From assembly GCA_025141015.1 (NCBI GenBank), contig CP081098.1, forward strand, positions 2,424,501 through 2,488,500: a DNA stretch of 64,000 nucleotides, in the 5' to 3' direction. The notes below the pieces were generated by a model, which was not told the DNA's origin, did not search any database, and saw only the letters and a list, made by a program, of their open reading frames with translations. Shown piece after piece: positions 1-8,875 of this stretch. Numbering within the stretch: the stretch's first letter is position 1; every line of letters begins with the position of its first letter. The stretch is from Rhodobacteraceae bacterium M382. GTDB lineage: Bacteria > Pseudomonadota > Alphaproteobacteria > Rhodobacterales > Rhodobacteraceae. A program made the translations under genes and the position numbers.

Positions 1-46
1 ACAGTTTTAAGCCATGGGAAAACACCCGATTGGTGGAGAGTTCCCC

Positions 47-1192
47 ATGGCGCATTCGCTATTCTGTTTGTCGGCGGTTCTGGTATCAGCCGCAGTTGCC
101 ACAACCGGTTTTGCCGGGACACCGCTGGAGGACCTGGGCGGAGCGCTGTTTTTTGACCCAAACCTGTCGGCCAATCGCACCCAGGCCTGCGCCACCTGTC
201 ATGACCCGTCGACAGGGTTTGCCGATCCGCGGGAAACGGCCGCAGGGCGGGCCGTGTCACTGGGGGATGACGGGAAATCGCTGGGTGACCGGACTGCACC
301 TGCCATCGGCTATGTTGCCTTCACACCCGATTTTCATCACGACGATGATGGCGACTGGGTCGGTGGGTTTTTCTGGGACGGGCGCGCCGTCAATCTAGAA
401 GAACAGGCAGGGGGGCCACCGCTGAATCCGATCGAAATGGGGATGGCGGACAAATCCGCTGTGCTTGATCGGTTGCGCGAAAACCCCGCGTATGTGGCCA
501 CGCTGAGCGATATTTTTGGCAGTGAAACCATGCAGGATCCGGTGTTGGCGTATGACGCGATGACACGGGCCATTGCAGCCTTTGAACGCACGGCGGAATT
601 TGCGCCGTTTGACAGCAAATATGACCGGTATCTGCGCGGCGAATACGAGATGACCCGCGACGAAGAATTGGGACGGCTGTTGTTCTTCTCCGAACAGTTC
701 ACAAACTGCAACCAATGCCATCAACTGAAGCGCAGCCAGGTGGACCCGGCTGAAACCTTCTCCGATTACAGCTATCACAACATCGGCGTTCCTGAAAACA
801 GGCGTGCGCGTGCCGTCAATGGCGTTGCGACATCCAAGGTCGATTTGGGGCTGCTGGAAAATCCCGACGTCCGGTCGGGCAGGGCGGCGGGGTTGTTCAA
901 GACCCCCAGCCTGCGCAATGTGGCCGTCACGGCACCGTATATGCACAACGGCGTATTCGAAGATCTGCGCACTGTTGTTCTATTCTACAACAAATATAAC
1001 ACCGTGGCGCAAGCACGCCAAATCAACCCGGAAACCGGCACCCCCTGGCGAATGCCTGAGGTGCCACATACCTTGTCTGTCAAGGAACTGACCCATGGTC
1101 CCGCGTTGGAAGACGACCGGATCGACGCATTGGTGGCGTTCTTGAAAACCCTGACGGATGCCCGGTACGAACCGCTGCTGGACGGCAGCTGA
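47..1192 (+). CDS. Di-haem cytochrome c peroxidase / MauG-family protein, secreted
   Basis: Likely periplasmic c-type cytochrome that reduces peroxide or acts in a MauG-like oxidation. The 381-residue product opens with a hydrophobic signal peptide of about 23 residues, then carries two haem-binding CxxCH motifs, CATCH at residues 48-52 and CNQCH at 221-225, spaced as in the bacterial CcpA/MauG family. Start at 47 is preferred over an in-frame ATG at 14 because a GGAG lies at 35-38 and the signal peptide then begins correctly. It stands alone ahead of a GAF-LuxR regulator on the same strand. Whether it is a true peroxidase or a MauG-like enzyme cannot be told from motifs alone. Confidence 0.88.
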   Translation: MAHSLFCLSAVLVSAAVATTGFAGTPLEDLGGALFFDPNLSANRTQACATCHDPSTGFADPRETAAGRAVSLGDDGKSLGDRTAPAIGYVAFTPDFHHDDDGDWVGGFFWDGRAVNLEEQAGGPPLNPIEMGMADKSAVLDRLRENPAYVATLSDIFGSETMQDPVLAYDAMTRAIAAFERTAEFAPFDSKYDRYLRGEYEMTRDEELGRLLFFSEQFTNCNQCHQLKRSQVDPAETFSDYSYHNIGVPENRRARAVNGVATSKVDLGLLENPDVRSGRAAGLFKTPSLRNVAVTAPYMHNGVFEDLRTVVLFYNKYNTVAQARQINPETGTPWRMPEVPHTLSVKELTHGPALEDDRIDALVAFLKTLTDARYEPLLDGS

Positions 1193-1286
1193 TCCAGTGC
1201 CGCACAGCAGCGTGGCTGGTCCTTGATTGCCGACCTGAAACGCTTCTACGCTTGGGTCTTCAATTCAGGCCCCCAGGAGTGTCGTC

Positions 1287-2240
1287 ATGCTGCCAGAGAT
1301 CCCGCCGGAAACCCTGTCCAACTGGCAGCGTCTTGTGGACCTGGTTGCCCGTCTCGCAGATGTACCTGCCAGCCTGATCATGAAGACGGACGACCCACGT
1401 CATGCGGTTCTGGTGACGTCTGATCACCCTGAAAACCCCTATCCTGTGGGGATGGAGTTTCGCCTCCACCCCAAACTGTATTGCCAGGGCGTTTTTGAAC
1501 AGGACGGGGAATTGGTGGTCGAAGATGCCGCGTGTGACCCAGTCTGGCGGGGGAATGAGGACATGGAACACGGCATGTCCTTTTACATCGGTCTGCCGCT
1601 CAAATGGCCAGATGGGCAAATCTTTGGAACGATCTGTGTTCTGGATCGCAACAGGAACCGGCGGGCGCTGTTGTTTCGGGAAGGTCTGGCCCAGTTCGCG
1701 CGGCTTGTCGAACAGGATTTGGCTTTGCTACAAGAGGTTTACCTAAGACGGGTGCTGGAGGACAAGCTCAACCAGACCTTGGGACATCTCGAGGCGCGTG
1801 TCGGTGAACGAACCCGGGAACTGCAGGAGGCAAACACCGCATTGCGGGTGCTGTTGACCAGTGTCGATGAGGATCGCAAGGCACGGGACGAAGAAATCCT
1901 GACTCAGGTTCGGGGTATGGTGTTGCCCTATCTGGACAAGCTGGCCGACCATCTGGGACAGCAGGAACCGGCCCGGAGCTATCTGGATCTGGCACAGCGG
2001 AATCTGACTGAAATCACGTCGGCCATGTCCGACAAACTGTCGAATGCGTTTTCGGTCATGACCCCGACGGAAATCGAAATTGCGCATATGGTCATGTCCG
2101 GAAAAACCACCAAGGATATTGCCAGAACCCTGTCACGAGAGACCTCTACCATTGATTTTCACCGCAATAATATTCGGCGCAAATTGGGGTTGGAAGGGCG
2201 GGATCGGAACCTGCGCAGCCACCTGCTCGCGATTTCGTGA
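1287..2240 (+). CDS. GAF-domain LuxR-family transcriptional regulator
   Basis: A 317-residue cytoplasmic regulator. Residues about 10-160 look like a GAF sensor fold, 165-205 form a charged coiled-coil-like linker rich in Glu and Arg, and about 258-317 form a LuxR/NarL-type helix-turn-helix (TPTEIEIAHMV, then KTTKDIA, then IDFHRNNIRRKLG). There is no receiver domain, so the signal is probably a small ligand or redox cue sensed by GAF. AGGAG at 1275-1279 fixes the start. The G/C-tract palindrome immediately after its stop, in front of the Tat-exported hydrolase gene, is a plausible operator. The ligand is unknown. Confidence 0.85.
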   Translation: MLPEIPPETLSNWQRLVDLVARLADVPASLIMKTDDPRHAVLVTSDHPENPYPVGMEFRLHPKLYCQGVFEQDGELVVEDAACDPVWRGNEDMEHGMSFYIGLPLKWPDGQIFGTICVLDRNRNRRALLFREGLAQFARLVEQDLALLQEVYLRRVLEDKLNQTLGHLEARVGERTRELQEANTALRVLLTSVDEDRKARDEEILTQVRGMVLPYLDKLADHLGQQEPARSYLDLAQRNLTEITSAMSDKLSNAFSVMTPTEIEIAHMVMSGKTTKDIARTLSRETSTIDFHRNNIRRKLGLEGRDRNLRSHLLAIS

Positions 2241-2250
2241 TCCAAAAATA

Positions 2251-2276
2251 GGGGGATTACCCCCATATTCCCCCCC
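2251..2276. promoter_or_regulatory. G/C-tract palindrome, candidate operator
   Basis: Five G (2251-2255), ATTA, five C (2260-2264), then ATATT and seven C (2270-2276). The first part is an inverted repeat with a 4-base centre; the C-run repeats one half. It lies about 95 bases before the start of the metallo-hydrolase gene and directly after the LuxR-type regulator gene, the usual position for a neighbour-controlled operator. Function is inferred. Confidence 0.4.
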
Positions 2277-2369
2277 AATTTTTCTGATCTGACCAGACCC
2301 GGACCCGGCCGCTAGCCTGTCAGTGACGGCCCCAGAGAGGCCGTGACGTCAACAGACAGGGAGATCAAC

Positions 2370-3356
2370 ATGGATCGCAAGGATCTGAAACCCACGTTGC
2401 TGAACGGTGATCGCGACGAAATGGCACCGGGTTTATCCCGCCGCTCGTTCTTTATGGCGGCCGGGGCAGCAGGGGTCGGGGCAGGGGCGAACCTGCTCGG
2501 GGCAAAGCCGGCCGCGGCCCAGTCACAGGCCTGGTTGCAGCCAGGCAACAACAATCACGTCATAGACCTGCAGGGGGCGACGGGTCAGCCCAGCACCGGT
2601 GCGGTCGGCATCGACTATTTTGGCCATTGCGCGATCAAGATCACGTCGCCAAATGGCGCCACCGTCCTGTTTGATCCGTGGCGCGACGACCCGTCCGGGG
2701 CTTGGGGGTTGTGGTTCAAGAACGAATTCCCGCAGATTCCGGTCGATATCACCATGTCGACACATGCCCATTTTGACCATGACGCCATTGATCGGCCCAG
2801 CTCGACCATGGTGTTGGATCGGATGGTTGGCAATTTTGAATTCGCTGACCTGAAGATCACCGGGTTTGCCGACAAACACGCCTGTGTGGCACCGGGCTGG
2901 TACAATTGGACCGACGCGCTGGCCGAATTCGGCGTCAATGCCTGCCCACCTGACAACGTGGGCCACATGGATATGGTGGTTTATCTGGTGGAAACCGGCG
3001 GCCTGCGCACGTTGATCTGGGGCGACAACCGCCACAACCCACCACAGGAGTTCTATGATGCCATCGGCCAGGTTGATGTTCTGACCCTGCCGGTGGATGG
3101 GTCGCAACATATCCTCAGCTATGGTCAGGGCAATGACATCGTGTCCAAGCTGAAGCCCAAGGTGATCATCCCGACCCACTATCTGAACGAAACCACCTCT
3201 TATACGCTGACCACATTGCAGGACGCGGATGAATGGGTGAAATCCCAGGCCAGTTACAAGATGCTCGATAGCGCGTCGCTGTCGCTGGAGGCCGGGGACG
3301 TTGCAGGCATGAACAGCGAATTCATGTATTTCGGCAATCACGCCCTAAAGGGCTGA
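2370..3356 (+). CDS. Tat-exported metallo-beta-lactamase-fold hydrolase
   Basis: Product of 328 residues. The N-terminus has a twin-arginine signal (SRRSFF, arginines 24-25) followed by an Ala/Gly-rich hydrophobic stretch ending AAAQ, so export by Tat is expected. The mature part is an MBL-fold enzyme with HAHFDHD at residues 132-138 and further metal-ligand candidates such as IWGDNRH and IPTHY. UlaG/YycJ-like MBL proteins hydrolyse phosphoester or lactone bonds, but the substrate here is unknown. Start 2370 is chosen because AGGGAG lies at 2358-2363; a GTG at 2343 would add nine residues without a good site. A hairpin terminator follows the gene. Confidence 0.85.
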   Translation: MDRKDLKPTLLNGDRDEMAPGLSRRSFFMAAGAAGVGAGANLLGAKPAAAQSQAWLQPGNNNHVIDLQGATGQPSTGAVGIDYFGHCAIKITSPNGATVLFDPWRDDPSGAWGLWFKNEFPQIPVDITMSTHAHFDHDAIDRPSSTMVLDRMVGNFEFADLKITGFADKHACVAPGWYNWTDALAEFGVNACPPDNVGHMDMVVYLVETGGLRTLIWGDNRHNPPQEFYDAIGQVDVLTLPVDGSQHILSYGQGNDIVSKLKPKVIIPTHYLNETTSYTLTTLQDADEWVKSQASYKMLDSASLSLEAGDVAGMNSEFMYFGNHALKG

Positions 3357-3376
3357 TGGTCACAACTTTCAAGGGC

Positions 3377-3404
3377 AGGGGCGTAGCATCGGTTACGCCC
3401 CTTT
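3377..3404 (+). terminator. Rho-independent-type terminator after MBL hydrolase
   Basis: Perfect 9-bp stem AGGGGCGTA (3377-3385) with TACGCCCCT (3394-3402), 8-base loop, followed by a short T-rich tail. Confidence 0.7.
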
Positions 3405-3474
3405 CTGCTGTTTTGGACGGATCGTGGAAACTCCGCTACCGTTGACGAGACATTGGAAGCCAAAAGGATTTGCC

Positions 3475-4005
3475 ATGACTGATATTCAGATTGAGATTTG
3501 CGACCGGATGCCCCCAAAGGAGGCGCTGAACGGGCTGTTGGCCCAGTATTACGGTCTGATCGTCCAGCGCATGCGGTCCATAGGGGAAGAAATCGACCCG
3601 AACACACCCAAGAGCGCGCTGGCAGAGTTCTGGGAGAATGCCGACGACTATCTACCGCCCCGTGGTTGTCTGGTATTGGCCCGGGATGATCAGGGGACAC
3701 TAATCGGTTGCGGGATGTTGAAATGCCTGGATGCGGAAACCGGCGAGCTCAAGCGCCTGTTTGTGACCGAAGCCGCCCGGGGCACCGGAGCTGGACGCAA
3801 GCTGGTCACTGCCCGGGTTGACGCGGCACGGGCTCTGGGACTCAAGCGGCTGGTGGTCGATACGCTGACCCCAAGTGTGGAGATGCGCAGCATGTATCCC
3901 AAAATGGGGTTCACCGAAGTGTTCGAGCCTATCGAAACCACCACTTACCTCGATCAACCCAACCTGCGCCCGCACCTGCATTTCTTTGTCCGCGACATCG
4001 CCTGA
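3475..4005 (+). CDS. GNAT family N-acetyltransferase
   Basis: Product of 176 residues with the GNAT fold. The acetyl-CoA-binding motif A is visible as RLFVTEAARGTGAGRKLV, with the pyrophosphate-binding RGTGAG near residues 102-107, followed by LGLKRLVVDTL and the C-terminal YPKMGF typical of the family. Substrate is unknown. The ATG at 3475 has AAAAGGA about 9 bases upstream; an upstream in-frame GTG at 3424 lacks support. It is monocistronic, lying between the MBL terminator and a strong bidirectional terminator. Confidence 0.85.
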   Translation: MTDIQIEICDRMPPKEALNGLLAQYYGLIVQRMRSIGEEIDPNTPKSALAEFWENADDYLPPRGCLVLARDDQGTLIGCGMLKCLDAETGELKRLFVTEAARGTGAGRKLVTARVDAARALGLKRLVVDTLTPSVEMRSMYPKMGFTEVFEPIETTTYLDQPNLRPHLHFFVRDIA

Positions 4006-4022
4006 GATCTGCTGAAAAAGAA

Positions 4023-4051
4023 AGAGCCCGGATTTTTCAATCCGGGCTCTT
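4023..4051. terminator. Bidirectional terminator between convergent genes
   Basis: Perfect 12-bp stem AGAGCCCGGATT (4023-4034) with AATCCGGGCTCT (4039-4050), 4-base loop TTTC, flanked by A-rich sequence on the left and T-rich on the right. It separates the GNAT gene from the ABC ATPase gene, which run towards each other. Confidence 0.85.
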
Positions 4052-4070
4052 GTGTTGTTCATGTGGCTCA

Positions 4071-6158
4071 TCACTCGGCGGCGATTTTGATCACCGGGGT
4101 CATCTGGGCCAACACCTCGTCATCAAGGTGACATTTGACCTGATGCCCTTCGCTCAGGGTGCGTACAGGTGGAACTTCGCGATCGCACAATCCACCTGCA
4201 ACCCTGTCCTTCCACCGGCACCGTGTCTGGAACGGACAGCCGGACGGAGGGTTCATGGCCGAAGGAATGTCCCCTTCAAGCACGATATGTTCCTTTTGAA
4301 CGGAGGTATCCGCAATCGGAACCGCCGATAGCAGCGCCTCGGTATAGGGGTGATAGGGCGGGCTGAACACCTGATCCGTGGTTCCCAATTCAACCACATG
4401 GCCCAGATACATCACCATCACACGGTCCGACAGATACCGCACGATCGACAGATCGTGGCTGATGAACAGCAATGTAGTCTTTTGCTCGCGCTGAATCTCC
4501 ATCAACAGATCGGTCACCGCCGCCTGTACCGACACGTCCAATGCAGATACAGGTTCATCGGCCACAACGATCCGTGCATCTCCGGCAAAGGCTCGGGCGA
4601 TACCCACACGCTGTTTCTGGCCACCCGACAACTGGCGCGGCATCCGGTCGGCAAAGGCGCGGGGCAGTTTGACCAGATCCAAAAGCTCCAGCATCCGCTT
4701 GCGCCGTTCGGCCTCAGAGTTGCCGATACCAAAGATTTCCAACGCCCGGATGATCTGCCGCCCGACTGTCATCGACGGATTCAATGTGTCAAACGGGTTC
4801 TGGAACACCATCTGAACATCCGCAATGGTTTTGGTGTCACGTTCTTCGATCGGGATCATTTCGATATTGCGATCGTCCAGCAAAATCTGCCCGTCAGTCG
4901 CTGTTTCGAGCCCCATCAACACCTTGGCAAAAGTGGACTTGCCACAGCCGGATTCGCCAACGATGGCCAGAGTTTCGGATTCCCTGGCCTCGAAACTCAG
5001 GGTTTCATTGGCCTTGACCACCTTCCTGGCCCCACCACCAAACAGGGCATTGGCTGCAACCTCATAGTATTTCTTGAGGTTCTCCATCTTCAGGACGACC
5101 CTGCCGATTTCTCCCTTTTCCTTTTGCTCGCCCAAAGTGATCGGAGCGTTCCAATCAATCTCGGTAAACTTCAGGCAACGGGTGTGGTGGCGATCATTGC
5201 CCGGAACCGGATCCATCATGATGGCCTGTGAATCACAGCGCCCTTCTTCGAAGTAATCGCACCGTGGGCCGAAATTACAGCCCGGCGGACGTTCATGTGG
5301 CAAGGGAAAGTTGCCCGGAATTGCCACCAGCGGGCGCGAATTCTTGTCAGCCCCCGGCAAGGGGATCGACCGGAACAGCGCCTGCGTATAGGGGTGCTGC
5401 ATTTCGTCGAACACATCCTTGATCGAACCGCGTTCCACCGCTTCGCCCGAATACATCACACAGATCCGGTCACAGGTTTCCAGAACCAGGCCCAGGTTGT
5501 GGCTGATGAACAGCATCGAGGTGCCGTATTTCTTGCCCAGATCCTTGACCAGCTCGACCACGGCGGCCTCGACTGTCACGTCGAGCGCGGTGGTGGGTTC
5601 GTCCAGAATCAACAGCGCCGGTTTCGACATCAGCGCCATGGCGATGACGATCCGCTGCTGCTGACCGCCTGACAATTGGTGCGGAAAGGAATTCAACATC
5701 CGTTCTGGGTCAGGCAGGCGCACATCCGTCACCACTTCCAGGGCGCGGGCATAAGCCTCCTCTTCGGTGACCCCTTCGTGGATCATCGGCACTTCCATCA
5801 GCTGCTTGCCGATTTTCATGGCCGGGTTCAACGACGCCATCGGTTCCTGATAGATCATGGCGATTTCATTGCCGCGGATGTCGCGCAACTCTTCTTCGCT
5901 GATCTCGCTCAGGTCGCGGCCCTTGAATTTGATCGACCCGCCAACGATGCGGCCGTTCTTGCCAAGATCCTGCATGACACCCAGCGCCACGGTCGATTTA
6001 CCGCATCCGGATTCGCCAACCAGGCCCACGGCCTCGCCCGGTTGCACCGCAACCGAGAAATCCATCACGGCTGGGATTTCCCGTAGGCGGGTAAAGAAGG
6101 AGATGGACAGCTTGTCGATCTCAAGGATCGGACCGTCATATTCCGCCAGTTTGCTCAT
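4071..6158 (-). CDS. ABC transporter ATP-binding protein, fused DppD-DppF type
   Basis: Energises uptake by the neighbouring peptide/nickel-type importer. The 695 residues contain two complete ABC ATPases in one chain: the first has Walker A GESGCGKST at residues 48-56, signature LSGGQQQR and Walker B LLILDEP; the second, starting near residue 350, repeats GESGCGKST and has LSGGQKQR and IVVADEP. Each half ends in the oligopeptide/dipeptide C-terminal extension with a Cys-rich segment (CNFGPRC; CPFQTRC), typical of OppD/OppF. AGGGAG sits before the start. It is the last gene of the SBP-permease-permease-ATPase operon. The fusion is common in alphaproteobacteria. Confidence 0.95.
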   Translation of the reverse strand: MSKLAEYDGPILEIDKLSISFFTRLREIPAVMDFSVAVQPGEAVGLVGESGCGKSTVALGVMQDLGKNGRIVGGSIKFKGRDLSEISEEELRDIRGNEIAMIYQEPMASLNPAMKIGKQLMEVPMIHEGVTEEEAYARALEVVTDVRLPDPERMLNSFPHQLSGGQQQRIVIAMALMSKPALLILDEPTTALDVTVEAAVVELVKDLGKKYGTSMLFISHNLGLVLETCDRICVMYSGEAVERGSIKDVFDEMQHPYTQALFRSIPLPGADKNSRPLVAIPGNFPLPHERPPGCNFGPRCDYFEEGRCDSQAIMMDPVPGNDRHHTRCLKFTEIDWNAPITLGEQKEKGEIGRVVLKMENLKKYYEVAANALFGGGARKVVKANETLSFEARESETLAIVGESGCGKSTFAKVLMGLETATDGQILLDDRNIEMIPIEERDTKTIADVQMVFQNPFDTLNPSMTVGRQIIRALEIFGIGNSEAERRKRMLELLDLVKLPRAFADRMPRQLSGGQKQRVGIARAFAGDARIVVADEPVSALDVSVQAAVTDLLMEIQREQKTTLLFISHDLSIVRYLSDRVMVMYLGHVVELGTTDQVFSPPYHPYTEALLSAVPIADTSVQKEHIVLEGDIPSAMNPPSGCPFQTRCRWKDRVAGGLCDREVPPVRTLSEGHQVKCHLDDEVLAQMTPVIKIAAE

Positions 6159-6187
6159 TTTGTTTCTCCCTGTCGGCCAAAAGCGGG

Positions 6188-6243
6188 GGATCCCTCTTCA
6201 TCTGGCCTCAAGTATCCCGGGGGTCCGGGGGCAGCGCCCCCGG
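6188..6243 (-). repeat. Hairpin-plus-tail dispersed repeat, copy A
   Basis: Read on the minus strand: an 8-bp perfect hairpin CCGGGGGC-GCT-GCCCCCGG (6225-6243 on the plus strand), then a C-run spacer and a tail resembling GATACTTGAGGCCAGATGAAG. The same layout recurs near 33493 and 42791. It lies between two co-oriented transporter genes. Confidence 0.6.
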
Positions 6244-6254
6244 CCTCGATCACA

Positions 6255-7718
6255 TCAGTCCTTCAGACTTTCTTCGCGCAGACCATCGGCCAGCAGGTTC
6301 AGACCCAACACCAGGCTCAGCAATGCAAAGGCAGGTGGCAGAGCAGGGTGCAGATAGATCGACAACAGCTTGCGGCCCTCGTTGATCGTCGACCCCCAGT
6401 CCGGGCTTTCCGGTGGCAGGCCTAGGCCAAAGAAGCCCAAGGTTCCCAAGAGGATGGTGGTATAGCCGATCCGCAGACAGAAATCCACGATCAGCGGTCC
6501 CCGTGCATTGGGCAGGATCTCCCACAGCATGATGTACCAGGGACCTTCACCGCGGGTCTGGGCCGCAGCCACATAGTCGCGGGTCTTGATGTCCAGTGCC
6601 AGACCGCGAACGATCCGGAACACGGTGGGCGAGTTCACAAAAACCACCGACACAAACACCACGAGAATACCGCCGGGCACGTCAAACAGATCCATAAAGG
6701 TCGGCAGGCCCCAGATGCCATAGGTTTTGGTTTCGATCAGGAAACCACCCGTGGAGACCAGCGACAGGTACAGCCACATGGCCACACCCAGCACCCCGAT
6801 CAACAGCGGTGTGCGGAACTTGGGACGCGTGTAGTAGCGCGAATTCAGCAGCACACCGACAAAGACGATCGGGAAGATGAACAGGATGATCGCCATATAG
6901 TTGGGCACCCCGGTCGCCACGATTTCAGGCGTCACCAGCAGATAGAACAGCAGGATGACCGGAAAGGCGAGGATCAGGTTCGCCAGGAACGACAACAGCG
7001 TGTCCAGACGACCGCCATAATACCCGGCAGGCAAACCCAAAGTGATCCCAACCATAAAGGCGAACAGGGTGGCCAGCGGTGCGATCTGCACCACGACACC
7101 GGCCCCATCGACCATCCGGCTGAACACATCACGGGCCAGGTTGTCACCGCCCAGAAGATACCATTGGAAATCTTCTGCGGAGGCACCGCGCAACGGTGTT
7201 CCGGGCACTTTGTTCTTCATTCCAGACACCTGAACCAGCGGATCATGTGTCACGATGAGGTCCATCTGCCCAAAGATGCCGGTGAACACCCAGAACATCA
7301 CCAGGCCAAAGCCGATCATACCAATTGGGCTGTCGAACAGTTTGCCATACAGTCCCAGCCGCCGCTTGAACGCGATAGAGACGGCGTAAAGGATCGCAAG
7401 CGACGTCCAAACCGGCAGGAATTGTTGGCTGATTGCGCCGATGATGCCAGCGCTGGTCCCCAAGAAGATACCACCGACCAGATAAAGACAGACGATTGCG
7501 ACGACCAGGGCAAACACCAAACGCAAGGCTGTGCCAGCCAGGCCACGCGCGCCGGTTGTTCTGGCCAACGTTCCGTCAGCGTTTGATTTTGCCCGTTCTT
7601 CGGACACCACCGAGGTGATCACCAACCAGGCGAGAATGACCAATACCAAGGCGATCAGCCCGTATTGAAAAATGGGATCCAAAAAGGAAAGTGAGCCGGT
7701 CCAGCTAAGAGCTTCCAT
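6255..7718 (-). CDS. ABC transporter permease, DppC-like with long N-terminal extension
   Basis: Inner-membrane permease of the importer. The C-terminal part, from about residue 190 on, is a classic binding-protein-dependent permease domain, with GGDNLARDVFSR just before it and the EAA-loop-like segment AAQTRGEGPWYIMLWEILPN near its end. At 487 residues it is much longer than the usual 290-310 of DppC. The first about 180 residues add at least three extra hydrophobic segments (for example IALVLVILAWLVITSV). GGGAGG precedes the start. It is co-transcribed with the upstream DppB-like gene (15-base gap). The role of the extra membrane region is unknown. Confidence 0.9.
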   Translation of the reverse strand: MEALSWTGSLSFLDPIFQYGLIALVLVILAWLVITSVVSEERAKSNADGTLARTTGARGLAGTALRLVFALVVAIVCLYLVGGIFLGTSAGIIGAISQQFLPVWTSLAILYAVSIAFKRRLGLYGKLFDSPIGMIGFGLVMFWVFTGIFGQMDLIVTHDPLVQVSGMKNKVPGTPLRGASAEDFQWYLLGGDNLARDVFSRMVDGAGVVVQIAPLATLFAFMVGITLGLPAGYYGGRLDTLLSFLANLILAFPVILLFYLLVTPEIVATGVPNYMAIILFIFPIVFVGVLLNSRYYTRPKFRTPLLIGVLGVAMWLYLSLVSTGGFLIETKTYGIWGLPTFMDLFDVPGGILVVFVSVVFVNSPTVFRIVRGLALDIKTRDYVAAAQTRGEGPWYIMLWEILPNARGPLIVDFCLRIGYTTILLGTLGFFGLGLPPESPDWGSTINEGRKLLSIYLHPALPPAFALLSLVLGLNLLADGLREESLKD

Positions 7719-7733
7719 ATTCTCATGCCTCCC

Positions 7734-8780
7734 TTAAGAAATTCGAATGCGAGGATTGAGGTAGACATAGCCGATATCGGAAATCAGCTGGGTCACCAAA
7801 ACCACCATCACAGAGACAACAGAAACCGCCAACAGCAGGTCAATGTCGTTGTTGCCGGCCGCTTGTACCAACACCCATCCAAAGCCTTTGTAGTTGAACA
7901 GGGTTTCGACAATCACCACACCGTTCAGCAGCCACGGGAACTGCAACATGATAACGGTAAAGGGTGCGATCAACGCGTTGCGCAAGGCATGTTTCATCAC
8001 GATGTTGCGGAAACTGACCCCCTTGAGGCGCGCGGTGCGGATATACTGCGCGGTCATGACTTCGGCCATCGAGGCACGGGTCATTCGGGCGATATAGCCC
8101 ATACCGTACAGCGCGATGGTGATCACGGGCAGAAAAAACGCCTCAAAGGTGATGGTTTCCATCGCAGATGTTGCCGACCCCTTGAACCATTTCAGACCCA
8201 CGGCGGATGAGGCAAAGATCGCGATAAAGACAACACCGGACACATATTCAGGCGTCGCTGTGGTGACGATTGCTCCGGTGGACAGCACGCGGTCGGTGCT
8301 GGATCCTTCGCGCATACCCGCGAGCACCCCAATGATCAGAGCTGTGGGGATCATGACGATCATGACCCAGAACATCAACTTGCCGGTCAGCGCCAGACGG
8401 GTCCCGACGACGTCTGCTACAGGCTCCTTGAAAACCCAGGACAGGCCCCATTTCCCCTGCAGAACGCCGCAGAAGGTCGCGGTATCTTCCTTGATGGGAT
8501 TGTGATTTGCACAGCGTCCACGGGTTTCACCGTCGCTGCCTTCGATTACATATCCGGGAATCACGCCGATCCACTGGCCATATTTGGAGAATACGTTTTG
8601 AGTAAAGCCGCGATTGCCAAGATAAGTGGCCACTTCGGAATCGGACATCCGGAAGTTGCCTTGGGTTTTGGCGAGCTTTTCTAGGTTTGGATAGAGATTT
8701 GTCATCACGAAGACGACAAAGGTCAGGCATAGCGCGGTTACGAGCATAACGCCCAACCTGCGCAAAATGAACAGTCCCAT
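7734..8780 (-). CDS. ABC transporter permease, DppB-like
   Basis: Inner-membrane permease paired with the DppC-like protein. The 348 residues begin MGLFILRRLGVMLVTALCL, the standard N-terminal anchor of DppB/OppB, and include the permease-domain motif ARLKGVSFRNIVMKHALRNA, the cytoplasmic loop that contacts the ATPase. The start at 8780 is chosen over an in-frame codon at 8864 because of the family-typical N-terminus and an AGGGG a few bases upstream. It is the second gene of the importer operon, after the binding protein. Confidence 0.93.
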   Translation of the reverse strand: MGLFILRRLGVMLVTALCLTFVVFVMTNLYPNLEKLAKTQGNFRMSDSEVATYLGNRGFTQNVFSKYGQWIGVIPGYVIEGSDGETRGRCANHNPIKEDTATFCGVLQGKWGLSWVFKEPVADVVGTRLALTGKLMFWVMIVMIPTALIIGVLAGMREGSSTDRVLSTGAIVTTATPEYVSGVVFIAIFASSAVGLKWFKGSATSAMETITFEAFFLPVITIALYGMGYIARMTRASMAEVMTAQYIRTARLKGVSFRNIVMKHALRNALIAPFTVIMLQFPWLLNGVVIVETLFNYKGFGWVLVQAAGNNDIDLLLAVSVVSVMVVLVTQLISDIGYVYLNPRIRIS

Positions 8781-8875
8781 GGTGGCCCCTGTCGGATTTT
8801 GTTCTTGTACCGCGGGAAGCTTCCGCAGATGTGAAAAGGGGCCGCTCGCGAACGAGCGGCCCATTCAGATTTAAA

